From DTDR01 sp964505415 (GTDB lineage: Bacteria > Hydrothermota > Tepidihabitantia > Tepidihabitantales > DTDR01): a stretch of 64,000 bases of DNA. Location of the stretch: assembly GCA_964505415.1 (NCBI GenBank), contig CAZDHW010000011.1, forward strand, positions 1-64,000. Reading direction: 5' to 3'. This document shows, piece after piece, positions 33,005-41,498 of the stretch. The notes under the pieces were generated by a model that was given only the letters and a program-made list of their open reading frames with translations, made no database searches and was not told the origin of the DNA. Both the position numbers and the translations under genes were made by a program. Each line of letters starts with the position of its first letter. Position 1 is the first letter of the stretch.

Positions 33005-34651
33005 ATGAAGAAAAGAAAAGGGTTAACTGTTTTGATATTTGTTATAATTATTATGTTTTTTACAAATTGTGCCCAAGAAGAAAGTAAAGAAAAATGGCTG
33101 GACAAACATCTTCGCAAGATGGAAGAAATAAGTGATATTGGTGAATCAGAAAAATCCTTTGAAGAGGCGAAAGAGAAGATGAAAAATAATTTAGCAATGA
33201 AAGTTGTTAATTTTATAAACACTTATCTTTCACATCTTCAAATACCACCTGATGATAAAATCAGTCTTTTGATTCGTGATGAATTAAAAGAACATTCTTT
33301 TATGCTTATTGATGGTTTGAAAGAATTAATTGAATTTCGTGGAAAATATTTTGATAAGAAGAACCATAAGTTTTATGTATTGGGAGTAATTCCTACCGAA
33401 AGAGTTAAGACTTTTTTAACCTCTGCTTTTAGTAAACTTTATAATCCAGATATTATCTTTCAGAAATTAACTGAAAAATATCCAGAGATATATAAGGCAA
33501 AAATAAATGTTTCTTCGCAATATGCGAATAAAATTGTATCTATTTTAAAGAAAAATGGATTAGCTGTTGATAATTTTCAATGGTTTGTCGAAATTAATGG
33601 CGAAGCAACAAAAATAGATGAATCTTCCCTTGCCTCCTTTGCTGGTCTCCTCTATACAGTTAAAACTCAATATGTAATTTCCATAAAAGATAAAAACGGA
33701 AGATTAATTGGACAAATTAGAAGTTCCATTGGTAAAGGTGTATCCAATTCTAAAACCGAAGCTTTTAATAAAGCCCTGGCGGATGTAATAATAAATATCA
33801 ATGAAATTGAACAATATATTCCCTTAATAAAAGAAAATATTACCCAACATATTAAAGATATAATAACACAAAAATTAACTATGCCACCTTCTAATCTTGG
33901 AAATATTGAGCGAATGATTCAGAAAGAGGAATATTTATCGGCAGAGGCTGCTTTAGAAAAGTCTTCAATTGTTTCTAAAGAATTTCCTCAATCTTTGGTT
34001 TTATATTTAAAATTACAGGGAATTAAAGAAAAGAATAAGTTATTAAGTAATCCTAACGAAAATAACGCTAAAGGAATACCAACCCGATTAATTTTGGTAA
34101 TTCTCATCTTACTGCTTTTACTATTATTTATTATTTGGATTATAAAGATATACAATCTTTTTGTAAAGCAAAAAATGGATGCGAAGGAAAAATACAGTAA
34201 CATAGATGTTTTATTACAAAGAAGATATGACTTAATTCCAAACTATGTTAAGGCAGTTGAAAAATATTTAGGCCACGAAAATAAGACCTTAAAGGAGGTT
34301 ACGGAAGCAAGAAATTGGGCAGCAGGGGCGAGAGAAAAAGGTGATTTAAAAGAAATGGGAGAAGCAGAAAAGAAACTTTCAGACCTTCTGGGAAAACTTT
34401 TTGCTCTTGTGGTCGTTGAAAATTATCCTAATTTAAAGGCAGACCAACACACCCTGAAGCTTCAAGAACAATTAAAAGAGGTGGAGGATAAAATAGCTGC
34501 CGCAAGAGAAGATTATAATTTCGCAGTTAAGAAGTATAATACTGCTATTCAAGTTTTTCCTAATATTATCGTCGCAAATATTTTAAAATTTAAACCCCTT
34601 GATTTCTTTATAATAGAAGAACCGGAAGCAAAAAAGGCTCCCCCAATATGA
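33005..34651 (+). CDS. LemA-domain protein fused to a long extracytoplasmic N-terminal region
   Basis: The chosen ATG at 33005 has a perfect aaggagg 8 nt upstream; an earlier in-frame ATG (32954) would overlap the preceding gene and lacks one. The 548-aa product has a signal-like N-terminus ending in FFTNCAQEE (possible but non-canonical lipobox, Cys22). An unrecognised region of about 330 residues follows, with a segment (VEINGEATKIDESS ... SSIGKGVSNSKTEAFNKAL) like LPP20/FlgT-N domains. A strong membrane helix lies near 361-385 (LILVILILLLLLLFIIWIIK). The C-terminal part is a LemA domain (SNIDVLLQRRYDLIPNYVKA, FNFAVKKYN-like end). LemA is normally the N-terminal anchor of a 180-200 aa protein, so this arrangement is unusual. 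Function unknown. Confidence 0.78.
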   Translation: MKKRKGLTVLIFVIIIMFFTNCAQEESKEKWLDKHLRKMEEISDIGESEKSFEEAKEKMKNNLAMKVVNFINTYLSHLQIPPDDKISLLIRDELKEHSFMLIDGLKELIEFRGKYFDKKNHKFYVLGVIPTERVKTFLTSAFSKLYNPDIIFQKLTEKYPEIYKAKINVSSQYANKIVSILKKNGLAVDNFQWFVEINGEATKIDESSLASFAGLLYTVKTQYVISIKDKNGRLIGQIRSSIGKGVSNSKTEAFNKALADVIININEIEQYIPLIKENITQHIKDIITQKLTMPPSNLGNIERMIQKEEYLSAEAALEKSSIVSKEFPQSLVLYLKLQGIKEKNKLLSNPNENNAKGIPTRLILVILILLLLLLFIIWIIKIYNLFVKQKMDAKEKYSNIDVLLQRRYDLIPNYVKAVEKYLGHENKTLKEVTEARNWAAGAREKGDLKEMGEAEKKLSDLLGKLFALVVVENYPNLKADQHTLKLQEQLKEVEDKIAAAREDYNFAVKKYNTAIQVFPNIIVANILKFKPLDFFIIEEPEAKKAPPI

Positions 34652-34667
34652 TAAAAAGGAGGAATTT

Positions 34668-35906
34668 ATGAAAATAAAAAATCTACGATTGATTTCATTA
34701 ATTTTATTATTAATCTTTTCTTGTGCCAAAAAACCGATGATACCAGCTACGGGCGAAGCAACTTTTGTTGAAACCTATTCACCAGCCGAAGTGGTGATTT
34801 CCGCTACTGGTGTCGGTAAAAATTTAGTGGAAGCCGAAAAGGATGCCCGTTATCAAGCAGTCCATTTTGTTCTTTTTGGCGGAACTGACCCAATTTTACA
34901 AAGGGAAGAAGAGAAAGTGAAATTTAATGAGATTAAAGATTTGGTCTTAAACAAAGATTCGGTTGTTAAATTTATTAGCTGGGAAGATGATAAATATCAA
35001 AGAAGAATAAAATTAGCCGATGGCCGATTGAAAATCACCAAACTGATGAGGGTGAACAAAAGAATTTTAAGTGAGTATTTAGCAAATAAAGGAGTAATAA
35101 AGGCAGTAGAAGAAATCTCAGAAGAGATTGGTACTCCTTTTGTAATGGTTATTCCCCAGGTAAGTAAAGAGGAAAATCCAATTAAAAAAATGGAGGAAAG
35201 TTTTTTACACCGAAAAGCCGCTCAAATTATTGAAGCCTTTTTAACCGCCAGAAAGTATAATGTTATCGTTCCTGACGCTACTGTCCAGATAAATGAATTG
35301 GTTTCTGCCTTAGGTGAAGAAAGGGGTATTAAAGAAGACATTTCTTATCTTTATGCCTTAACTATTGGCTCGGATATTTATATCACTTTTACCGTTGATG
35401 TCACTGCTGGTCGTTACGGAACAAAAAAGGCATCAGTTGGCGTAAGAATTTACGAAACGACAACCGGCAGGCTTTTAGGAACGGAAACCGGTTATAGTCC
35501 AGAAGTGGCAACCACCTCTGACCAAGTAGTTTTGGAAAGTGCTCTAAATGATTGTATGGACAAAGTATTACAAAGGATGACCAATTATTGGAAAGATGAT
35601 ATCAAATATGGACTTCAATACAAAGTAGTTGTCAATTTTCCCAAAGGTATTTCTTCCGAAAGATTAGAGAAGATGCAATTTGCTTTATTAGATATGATAA
35701 AAGAAGGAGTGAATAAGAGTAAAGAAAACATTGTTTCTGAAAGGACAATTGATTTAATTATTTGGGCAAAAAGGGATAAATATCCCGAAGCCAGGGCAAT
35801 CTATTCCTATCTAAAAGAGAGATTTAGTAACGCCTTTCCCGGCTACACAATAAGCAAAATGGTTTTAAACCGAAAACTTCTTGTCTGCGAAGTAAAGAAG
35901 GGATAG
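34668..35906 (+). CDS. FlgT/LPP20-like lipoprotein
   Basis: The 412-aa protein has a lipoprotein signal (LILLLIFSCAKKP, Cys at about residue 21). Residues 40-150 show 'ISATGVGKNLVEAEKDARYQ', the small-residue/helix pattern of LPP20 and FlgT N-terminal domains. The middle (160-300) has FVMVIPQVSKEENP and SDIYITFTVDVTAGRYG, then VGVRIYETTTGRLLGTETG, matching the FlgT middle or CsgG-like 'periplasmic alpha/beta' fold. A good Shine-Dalgarno (aaggagg) follows the stop of the LemA-fusion gene by only 16 nt, so the two are cotranscribed. In flagellated bacteria FlgT stabilises the basal body; without flagellar genes here, a different envelope complex is likely. Confidence 0.65.
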   Translation: MKIKNLRLISLILLLIFSCAKKPMIPATGEATFVETYSPAEVVISATGVGKNLVEAEKDARYQAVHFVLFGGTDPILQREEEKVKFNEIKDLVLNKDSVVKFISWEDDKYQRRIKLADGRLKITKLMRVNKRILSEYLANKGVIKAVEEISEEIGTPFVMVIPQVSKEENPIKKMEESFLHRKAAQIIEAFLTARKYNVIVPDATVQINELVSALGEERGIKEDISYLYALTIGSDIYITFTVDVTAGRYGTKKASVGVRIYETTTGRLLGTETGYSPEVATTSDQVVLESALNDCMDKVLQRMTNYWKDDIKYGLQYKVVVNFPKGISSERLEKMQFALLDMIKEGVNKSKENIVSERTIDLIIWAKRDKYPEARAIYSYLKERFSNAFPGYTISKMVLNRKLLVCEVKKG

Positions 35907-36092
35907 TTATAATTTAGCGGGAATAATGTATAACACATTGCTTAACGGAATAACAGCTTCATTTTGCTTTTTTAATTCTTCGGGGATATTTTCTACATTA
36001 AATTTCACATTGACTGCTTTTACGCAATTATCTTTTATCGTGTAACCTTCACATTCACAATAACCACCAGATTTTAAATAGATTATTGGCAT
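35907..36092 (-). CDS. Small 61-aa protein of unknown function
   Basis: This short frame begins 4 nt after the acyl-CoA dehydrogenase stop with a possible aggat ribosome site, and ends exactly against the convergent lipoprotein gene. It contains three Cys (CECEGYTIKDNC) and a beta-rich middle, and ends in VIPLSNVLYIIPAKL. No family is recognised. The placement in an otherwise fully used stretch and the coupling distance support it as a real gene. Confidence 0.5.
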   Translation of the reverse strand: MPIIYLKSGGYCECEGYTIKDNCVKAVNVKFNVENIPEELKKQNEAVIPLSNVLYIIPAKL

Positions 36093-36096
36093 AATT

Positions 36097-37299
36097 TTAT
36101 CCTTTATAAGGTGGCAAATTACATCTTAATGGTTTATCAACTCTTAATCCTAAGGCATAATCAGCTTGTAAAATCTTGTGAATTTCTCTTGATCCTTCAT
36201 AAATCTGAGCACCTTTTGCATTTCGGTAAAATCTTTCAACGGGATATTCATCCGAATACCCATAAGCACCATAAATCTGAACCGCATTAGAAGCCGCCCT
36301 TTCCGCCGCTTCACAGGCATAATATTTTGCCATTGATGTTTCTCTGGTATTTCTAATTCCTTTATTTTTTAACCAACCCGCTTTCAAATATAATAACCGA
36401 GAAATTTCATAATCCACTGCCATTTGACAAATCATCTCTTTTATCAATTGGTGATAGCCAATAGGCACGCCAAAAGTTTTTCTTTCGTTAGCATATTTAA
36501 CGGAAAAATCCAAACATGCCCTTATTAACCCAGTAGCACCAGCGGCCACTGTATACCTTCCCTGGTCAAGGGCAAACATCGCAATCTTAAAACCTTCACC
36601 TTCTTCACCTAAAAGATTTTCTTTCGGAACTTCCACATCATTAAGGGAAATTGAACCGGTATTACCAGCTCTGATTCCTAATTTGTTATGAATAGTTCCG
36701 GTCTCTAACCCTTTCATTCCTCTTTCCACAATAAAAGCACTCATTCCCGAATGGTCACGCCTTTTCTTTTTTTCCCAATCAGTCCAAGCAAAGATAATAA
36801 AATGGTCAGCCACATCCGCCAAACTTATCCACATCTTTTCACCATTTAAAACATAATAATCACCTTTCTTTTCTGCTTTTGTTTCAATGGCGACTGCGTC
36901 GCTACCGGCATTAGGTTCAGTTAAACCAAAAGTACCGATTTTTTCACCTTTTGCCTGGGGTATCAGATATTTTCTTTTCTGTTCGTCATTTCCCCAAGTT
37001 AATAAAGTTAAACTATTTAAACCAATGTGAACCGAAAGGATTACTCTTAAAGAAGTATCCACATATTCCAATTCTTCGCAGACAAGTCCTAAAGTAATGT
37101 AATCACAATAGACACCGCCATATTCTTCCGGAATAGTTAATCCCAAGAGACCAAGTTCCGCCATCTTTTTTAAAATATTTCTATCAAAAGTTTGTGCGCG
37201 GTCTAAATCTCTTATTCTGGGAGCAATCTCTTTTTGAGCAAATTCTCTGGCTAACTTTTGAATCATTAACTGTTCTTCCGTAAAAGAAAAATCAATCAT
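36097..37299 (-). CDS. Acyl-CoA dehydrogenase
   Basis: This FAD enzyme oxidises an acyl-CoA to the 2-enoyl-CoA and passes electrons to ETF. The 400-aa protein has the complete family layout: N-terminal helices (MIDFSFTEEQLMIQKLAREF), the FAD/substrate loop TFGLTEPNAGSDA, the beta domain with YYVLNGEKMWIS, GNTGSISLNDVEVP, RKTFGVPIGYHQLIKEM, and the C-terminal QIYGAYGYSDEYPVERFYRN. The catalytic base is the Glu in QIYEGSREI. Chain-length specificity cannot be read. Oddly, it follows purB with a 4-nt overlap; no ETF or other beta-oxidation genes are nearby. Confidence 0.93.
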   Translation of the reverse strand: MIDFSFTEEQLMIQKLAREFAQKEIAPRIRDLDRAQTFDRNILKKMAELGLLGLTIPEEYGGVYCDYITLGLVCEELEYVDTSLRVILSVHIGLNSLTLLTWGNDEQKRKYLIPQAKGEKIGTFGLTEPNAGSDAVAIETKAEKKGDYYVLNGEKMWISLADVADHFIIFAWTDWEKKKRRDHSGMSAFIVERGMKGLETGTIHNKLGIRAGNTGSISLNDVEVPKENLLGEEGEGFKIAMFALDQGRYTVAAGATGLIRACLDFSVKYANERKTFGVPIGYHQLIKEMICQMAVDYEISRLLYLKAGWLKNKGIRNTRETSMAKYYACEAAERAASNAVQIYGAYGYSDEYPVERFYRNAKGAQIYEGSREIHKILQADYALGLRVDKPLRCNLPPYKG

Positions 37300-38603
37300 T
37301 TCCCCTCCTTTAAAACTCTTTTAAAAATTTCGGAAACATTTCTTAGAAGATATTTTAAATTTAAATAATTATCCACCTCTTCTTCATTAAGATATTTTTT
37401 AACCTCTTCATCTTCTTTAACAACTTCTAAAAAATTTCTATTATCCTTTATCGCTAAAAAAGAAAGTCTTTGAACTAAATCGTAGGCAAAACTTCTTTTT
37501 AGACCCTTTTTCATTAACAAAATCAAAAGGACTGACGAATAATACAAATCCTTTGCTTTCAAAATATTTTCTGTCATCTTTTCTTCGTTTACTTTTAGAT
37601 TACTAAAAATAAAAATTAACTTTTCAATCTGGTAATGTAAAAGAGAAATAACTTGGGGAAAAATAAGTCTTTCATTTGCCGAATTGGTCAAATCCCTTTC
37701 GTGCCAAAGAGTAATATTTTCTAAAGCAGCAATGACCAAACTTCTTATATATCTTGCCAAACTTGTTATCCTTTCACAAAGGATAGGGTTTCTTTTGTGA
37801 GGCATGGCTGAGGAACCTTTTTGTCTTTCTAAAAAAGGTTCATTTACTTCATCAATCTCACTTCTTTGAAGATTTCTTATTTCTGTTGCTATTCTTTCAA
37901 AAGAAGAGGCACAAAGAGCACAGACACTAATTAAATAGGCATAGCGGTCTCGGGGGATAATTTGGGTAGAAACTGGTTCCACCTTTAAATTTAATCTTTT
38001 TAAAACTTCTTCCTCAACAACTGGTGATAAGGTTGAATAGGTGCCAACCGCACCAGAAATTTTACCATAAGAGATTTCTTCTTTGGCCCTTTCCAATCTT
38101 AAGATATTTCTATCCATTTCACAATAGAAAGAAAGCAATTTCAGCCCAAAAGTTATCGGTTCAGCAAAAATCCCATGGGTTCTACCCATCATTACTTTTT
38201 CTTTATATCTTATTGCCAAATTTTTTACCACCTCTTTTAATCTTTTAAGGGAAGAAATAACAATTTCTAAACCATCTCTTAATTGTAGTGCCCAAGCCGT
38301 ATCAACAACATCATAAGAAGTAAGTCCGTAATGAAGAGCACTTTTTGCTTTTTCATCTTTTAGATTTTTTTCTATCGCCATTAAAAAGGCAATCACATCA
38401 TGCCCAGTTTCCTTTTCCAACTCTTTCATTTCCGATAAAGAAAAACTTGCCTTTTCAATCTCCAAAGCCGCCTCTTGCGGAATTATCCCCATTTCTGCTT
38501 GAACCTTTGCCACCGTCTTTTCTACTAATAACCAATATTCATATCTTTTTTCTTCCTTCCACAACTCTGCCATCTCTTTCGTTAAATACCTTTTAATCTC
38601 CAT
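37296..38603 (-). CDS. purB: Adenylosuccinate lyase
   Basis: PurB splits SAICAR to AICAR + fumarate and adenylosuccinate to AMP + fumarate, two steps of purine synthesis. The 435-aa protein has LHYGLTSYDVVDTAWALQL, MMGRTHGIFAEPITFG (catalytic His), GKISGAVGTYS and the fumarase/aspartase signature GSSAMPHKRNP with the catalytic Ser loop. Length is normal. Its product AICAR is the substrate of PurH encoded near 7 kb. The start lies 7 nt after a -10 box and has no Shine-Dalgarno. Confidence 0.96.
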   Translation of the reverse strand: MEIKRYLTKEMAELWKEEKRYEYWLLVEKTVAKVQAEMGIIPQEAALEIEKASFSLSEMKELEKETGHDVIAFLMAIEKNLKDEKAKSALHYGLTSYDVVDTAWALQLRDGLEIVISSLKRLKEVVKNLAIRYKEKVMMGRTHGIFAEPITFGLKLLSFYCEMDRNILRLERAKEEISYGKISGAVGTYSTLSPVVEEEVLKRLNLKVEPVSTQIIPRDRYAYLISVCALCASSFERIATEIRNLQRSEIDEVNEPFLERQKGSSAMPHKRNPILCERITSLARYIRSLVIAALENITLWHERDLTNSANERLIFPQVISLLHYQIEKLIFIFSNLKVNEEKMTENILKAKDLYYSSVLLILLMKKGLKRSFAYDLVQRLSFLAIKDNRNFLEVVKEDEEVKKYLNEEEVDNYLNLKYLLRNVSEIFKRVLKEGK

Positions 38604-38610
38604 TGCTATA

Positions 38611-38638
38611 AATATAAAATTTTTTCTATTTTTTTCAA
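38611..38638 (-). promoter_or_regulatory. Leaderless-type promoter of purB
   Basis: On the minus strand TTGAAA (38633-38638), 16 nt and TATATT (38611-38616) are followed by 7 nt and the ATG at 38603. Confidence 0.55.
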
Positions 38639-38642
38639 TAAC

Positions 38643-38671
38643 TTGACTTTTAAATAAATTTATCTTAAAAT
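38643..38671 (+). promoter_or_regulatory. Promoter of the YadA-head-like gene
   Basis: TTGACT (38643-38648), 17 nt and TAAAAT (38666-38671) precede the ATG by 87 nt. The leader carries a clear cggagg ribosome site, unlike the leaderless purB promoter that diverges from it. Confidence 0.6.
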
Positions 38672-38687
38672 AAAAGATAAATATTGG

Positions 38688-38715
38688 TTAATCAGCTATA
38701 GGGTGGGTTGATTAA
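38688..38715 (+). promoter_or_regulatory. Inverted repeat in the leader of the YadA-head-like gene
   Basis: TTAATCA (38688-38694) and TGATTAA (38709-38715) flank a 14-nt G-rich loop (gctatagggtgggt). A C-rich caccccaa near 38729-38736 could pair with the loop instead, sequestering or freeing the ribosome site. It lies just downstream of the expected transcription start, so it could be an operator or an RNA switch. Confidence 0.4.
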
Positions 38716-38758
38716 TTAAAAAATATTTCACCCCAATTTAATCTCTCGGAGGTGCAAA

Positions 38759-40955
38759 ATGAGAAATAAAATTTTTATTTTTTTAATAATCTTCTTTTCT
38801 TTTATTTTCGCTGAAAATTTTATCCCCATTAACCAAGAAAAAAGTTTTATCCCTTATCAAGAAGCCATAAACATCCCAAAAATGTTTTCCTACCAAGGTA
38901 AAATTACTGACACCTTAGGCAACCCTATCCCTGATAGCATTTATTCCCTTACTTTTCGTCTCTATACCCAACTAACCGGCGGCTCACCCTTCTGGAATGA
39001 AACCCAACAAGTACAAGTTAAAAACGGCTTATTTTCAGTATTGTTAGGTGCTGTCAATCCAATGGAATCTGTCCCTTCTTTCGGCACAATATATTTAAGT
39101 TTACAAGTCGGTAATCAACAAGAATTGACACCAAGATTAAGAATAGTCTCTTCACCCTATTCCTATCTTGCTAATCGTTCCGCAATCGCTGATAGCGCCT
39201 TAGGAACAAGCCGGATTGGTGGCTTCAATTTAACTGACCTTGACAACCGTTATGTAAATGAAAACCAAACAAATTCAATCAACAGCCAAATGATTGTTGA
39301 TAACTCAATTTTGGGACAAGATTTAAATCAGATGGGAGCAAATATCAATCAAGTTTTAAAATGGAGCGGCACAACTTGGCAACCAGCAAATGATGAAGTT
39401 GGTAGTGATAATGCCTGGATAAGAGGAACGCCCGATTCCGTACTTTATACCATCCGACCATTAGGTATTGCCCGGGGCGGAGTTAATAATATGCTTTATG
39501 GTAATTATTGCTATACCCATACTAATCTTGGTGTTGCCTGCACAACCGGAAGAAATGGGCAGAATGACCTATACTGCACGGTTTGTGGTGGGTATAGAAA
39601 TCGTGCCGAGAGCTCTTTTACTACCGTTGGCGGCGGTTATGGAAACACTGCTTGTGGCAATTATTCCACGGTGGGGGGCGGGCGTGATAATAGGACTATC
39701 TTTGATTTCGTAACAATTGCTGGAGGCGATTCTAATGCAGGAGTGAATTATTCTGCGGTTGGCGGCGGAAAAAGAAATCAAGCATGGGTCATAGCAGCTA
39801 CTATTGGCGGTGGTTATGGTAATATAGCTTGGGGGTACTACGGAGTAATCGGTGGCGGTTACCAAAATGGTTTAGGTGGTGTAGATTGTCCGACTGTCGG
39901 CGGTGGCCGGAATAATTTTGCTGGAGGCGGCAATTTTGCCACAGTGGGCGGCGGATATAAAAACTTCATCTTGGCCTACGCTGCTACGGTTGCTGGCGGT
40001 GAGGCTGATACGGTTAAAGCCAATTACGGAGGAATTCTTTCGGGTTATTCTAACCTAGTTGAAGATACCGCAGCAATAGTTTGCGGCGGTTATGACAACT
40101 CAGCAACTGGTAAATTTTCCTTTGTCGGTGGCGGATATAGAAACACTGCAAACCATTGGTCCACGGTTGGCGGCGGTTATANNNNNNNNNNNNNNNNNNN
40201 NNNNNNNNNNNNNNNNNNNNNNNNNNNNNNNNNNNNNNNNNNNNNNNNNNNNNNNNNNNNNNNNNNNNNNNNNNNNNNNNNTTGCCGGGGGGAATGGGGA
40301 CACTGCTGCCGCAAATTACAGTTTTGCAGTTGGCCTACATTCTATTGTGCCCGCAGGTTATTCAAACTCGGCTGCCTTTAATGGTCAGACCGCAACTGCC
40401 AGCAACCAATTAAGATGTGGCGTCCTTTCTAAAACCGGCGGTACTTTCACTATTGACCATCCAATTGACCCCAATAATAAAATCCTTAATCACTACTTTG
40501 TTGAAGGCCCGGAAATGCTTAATCTTTATCGAGGCTCGGTTATCCTTGACGCCAATGGTAAGGCAGAAGTAAAATTGCCAGATTATTTCTCCACACTTAA
40601 TAAAAATCCTCACATCCAATTAACCGGTGTTGGCACTTCTGATGTCTATGTGTTAGAAGATATTAAAGGTAATACCTTTGTTATCGGTGGTAAACCTTAT
40701 ACCAAGGTCTATTGGCAAGTCACTGGAGAAAGAGCGGATATTTCCGCGGAAGTAATAAGAAGATTAATGCCTGTTGAACAATTAAAAACTGGCAGTCTTT
40801 CCGGAAGGATGCTTGATGATGAATTCTTATCCGGCTGTATGGAACAATTAGAAAGAGAAGGTAAAGCAGAAGGAATCAATTACCGCACCAATGAAGGTAG
40901 AAAAAGATACGAACAGATGAAAAATTTACCAAAAATAATAGAAGAAAAAAGATAA
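38759..40955 (+). CDS. Surface protein with YadA-head-like GGGYxN repeats (interrupted by assembly gap)
   Basis: The protein starts with a signal peptide (IFIFLIIFFSFIFA), then a beta-rich domain at about 40-140 (FSYQGKITDTLGNPIPDSI) common at the start of tail-fibre-like secreted proteins. Residues about 275-475 hold at least 13 copies of a 14-20 residue repeat 'TVGGGYxNxAxxx', resembling the left-handed beta-roll head of trimeric autotransporter adhesins. After the N gap the frame resumes (40282) with one more repeat and ends with a 200-residue domain (GTFTIDHPIDPNNKILNHYF, EGPEMLNLYRGSV). No YadA membrane anchor is seen. The two halves are in different frames only because the gap length is a placeholder. 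It is followed 12 nt later by a small sorted protein. Confidence 0.8.
39576..40330 (+). repeat. Tandem Gly-rich coding repeats (beta-roll type)
   Basis: About 14 imperfect units of 42-60 nt encode 'GGGY.N.A' motifs, with conserved ggcggcggttat cores. The array contains the N gap, which suggests that the assembler failed to resolve near-identical units. Confidence 0.75.
40182..40281. other. Assembly gap of 100 N
   Basis: Exactly 100 N within the Gly-rich repeat array. Length is a scaffold placeholder; the frames left and right differ. Confidence 0.99.
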
Positions 40956-40967
40956 AGGAAGTAAATT

Positions 40968-41498
40968 ATGAATAAATTTATTACCTTATTTACCTTCTTT
41001 GTAATCGCCTTTTCCCAACCCTCTATCTGTGAATGGCAAGTAATTGCTAATAGCGGCGGTAATTTAAATAACCCATCTCATTATGTATCTTCCACCTTAG
41101 GTCAATTAGCAATCGGTAAAATGAGTAATCATAATCTTTTCGCTTTTTCTGGCTTCTGGCTACCTCTCTTTGGTGGTCAACCAAGTGTTAAAGAAGATGA
41201 AGAGATAAAAAATCTACCAATAATAACCAAATTATACCAACCTTTTCCTAACCCCTTTTTCTCCTCAGTGCTTATTGCCTATTCCTTAGAAAAAGAAGAA
41301 AATACTAAAATCTTAATCTATTCCCTTGATGGCTCCTTAGTCCGAATCTTATTTAATGAGAAAGAGAAAAGAGGGAGGCATATAATCAAATGGGATGGAA
41401 AAGATAATAAAGGAAAAACTGTTAATAAAGGGGTCTATTTCTTAAGATTTATCACCAACAACTATCAAGAGAGAAAGAAGATAATTAAAGGAGATTAA
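40968..41498 (+). CDS. Small secreted protein with C-terminal sorting domain
   Basis: The 176-aa product has a signal peptide (ITLFTFFVIAFS), about 60 residues containing 'SGGNLNNPSHYVSSTLGQLA' (a pattern common in FCB-type secreted proteins), and then a FlgD/type IX sorting domain (LYQPFPNPF, ILIYSLDGSLVRILF, GVYFLRFITNN, KIIKGD end). It probably passes the type IX-like pathway and may decorate or partner the repeat protein encoded 12 nt upstream. Its last 4 nt overlap the convergent HtrA gene. Confidence 0.8.
   Translation: MNKFITLFTFFVIAFSQPSICEWQVIANSGGNLNNPSHYVSSTLGQLAIGKMSNHNLFAFSGFWLPLFGGQPSVKEDEEIKNLPIITKLYQPFPNPFFSSVLIAYSLEKEENTKILIYSLDGSLVRILFNEKEKRGRHIIKWDGKDNKGKTVNKGVYFLRFITNNYQERKKIIKGD

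Noticed and set aside
38759..40955. CRISPR-like array because of regular short repeats.
   Set aside because: The repeats are in frame, imperfect, without spacers, and encode a GGGYxN beta-roll.
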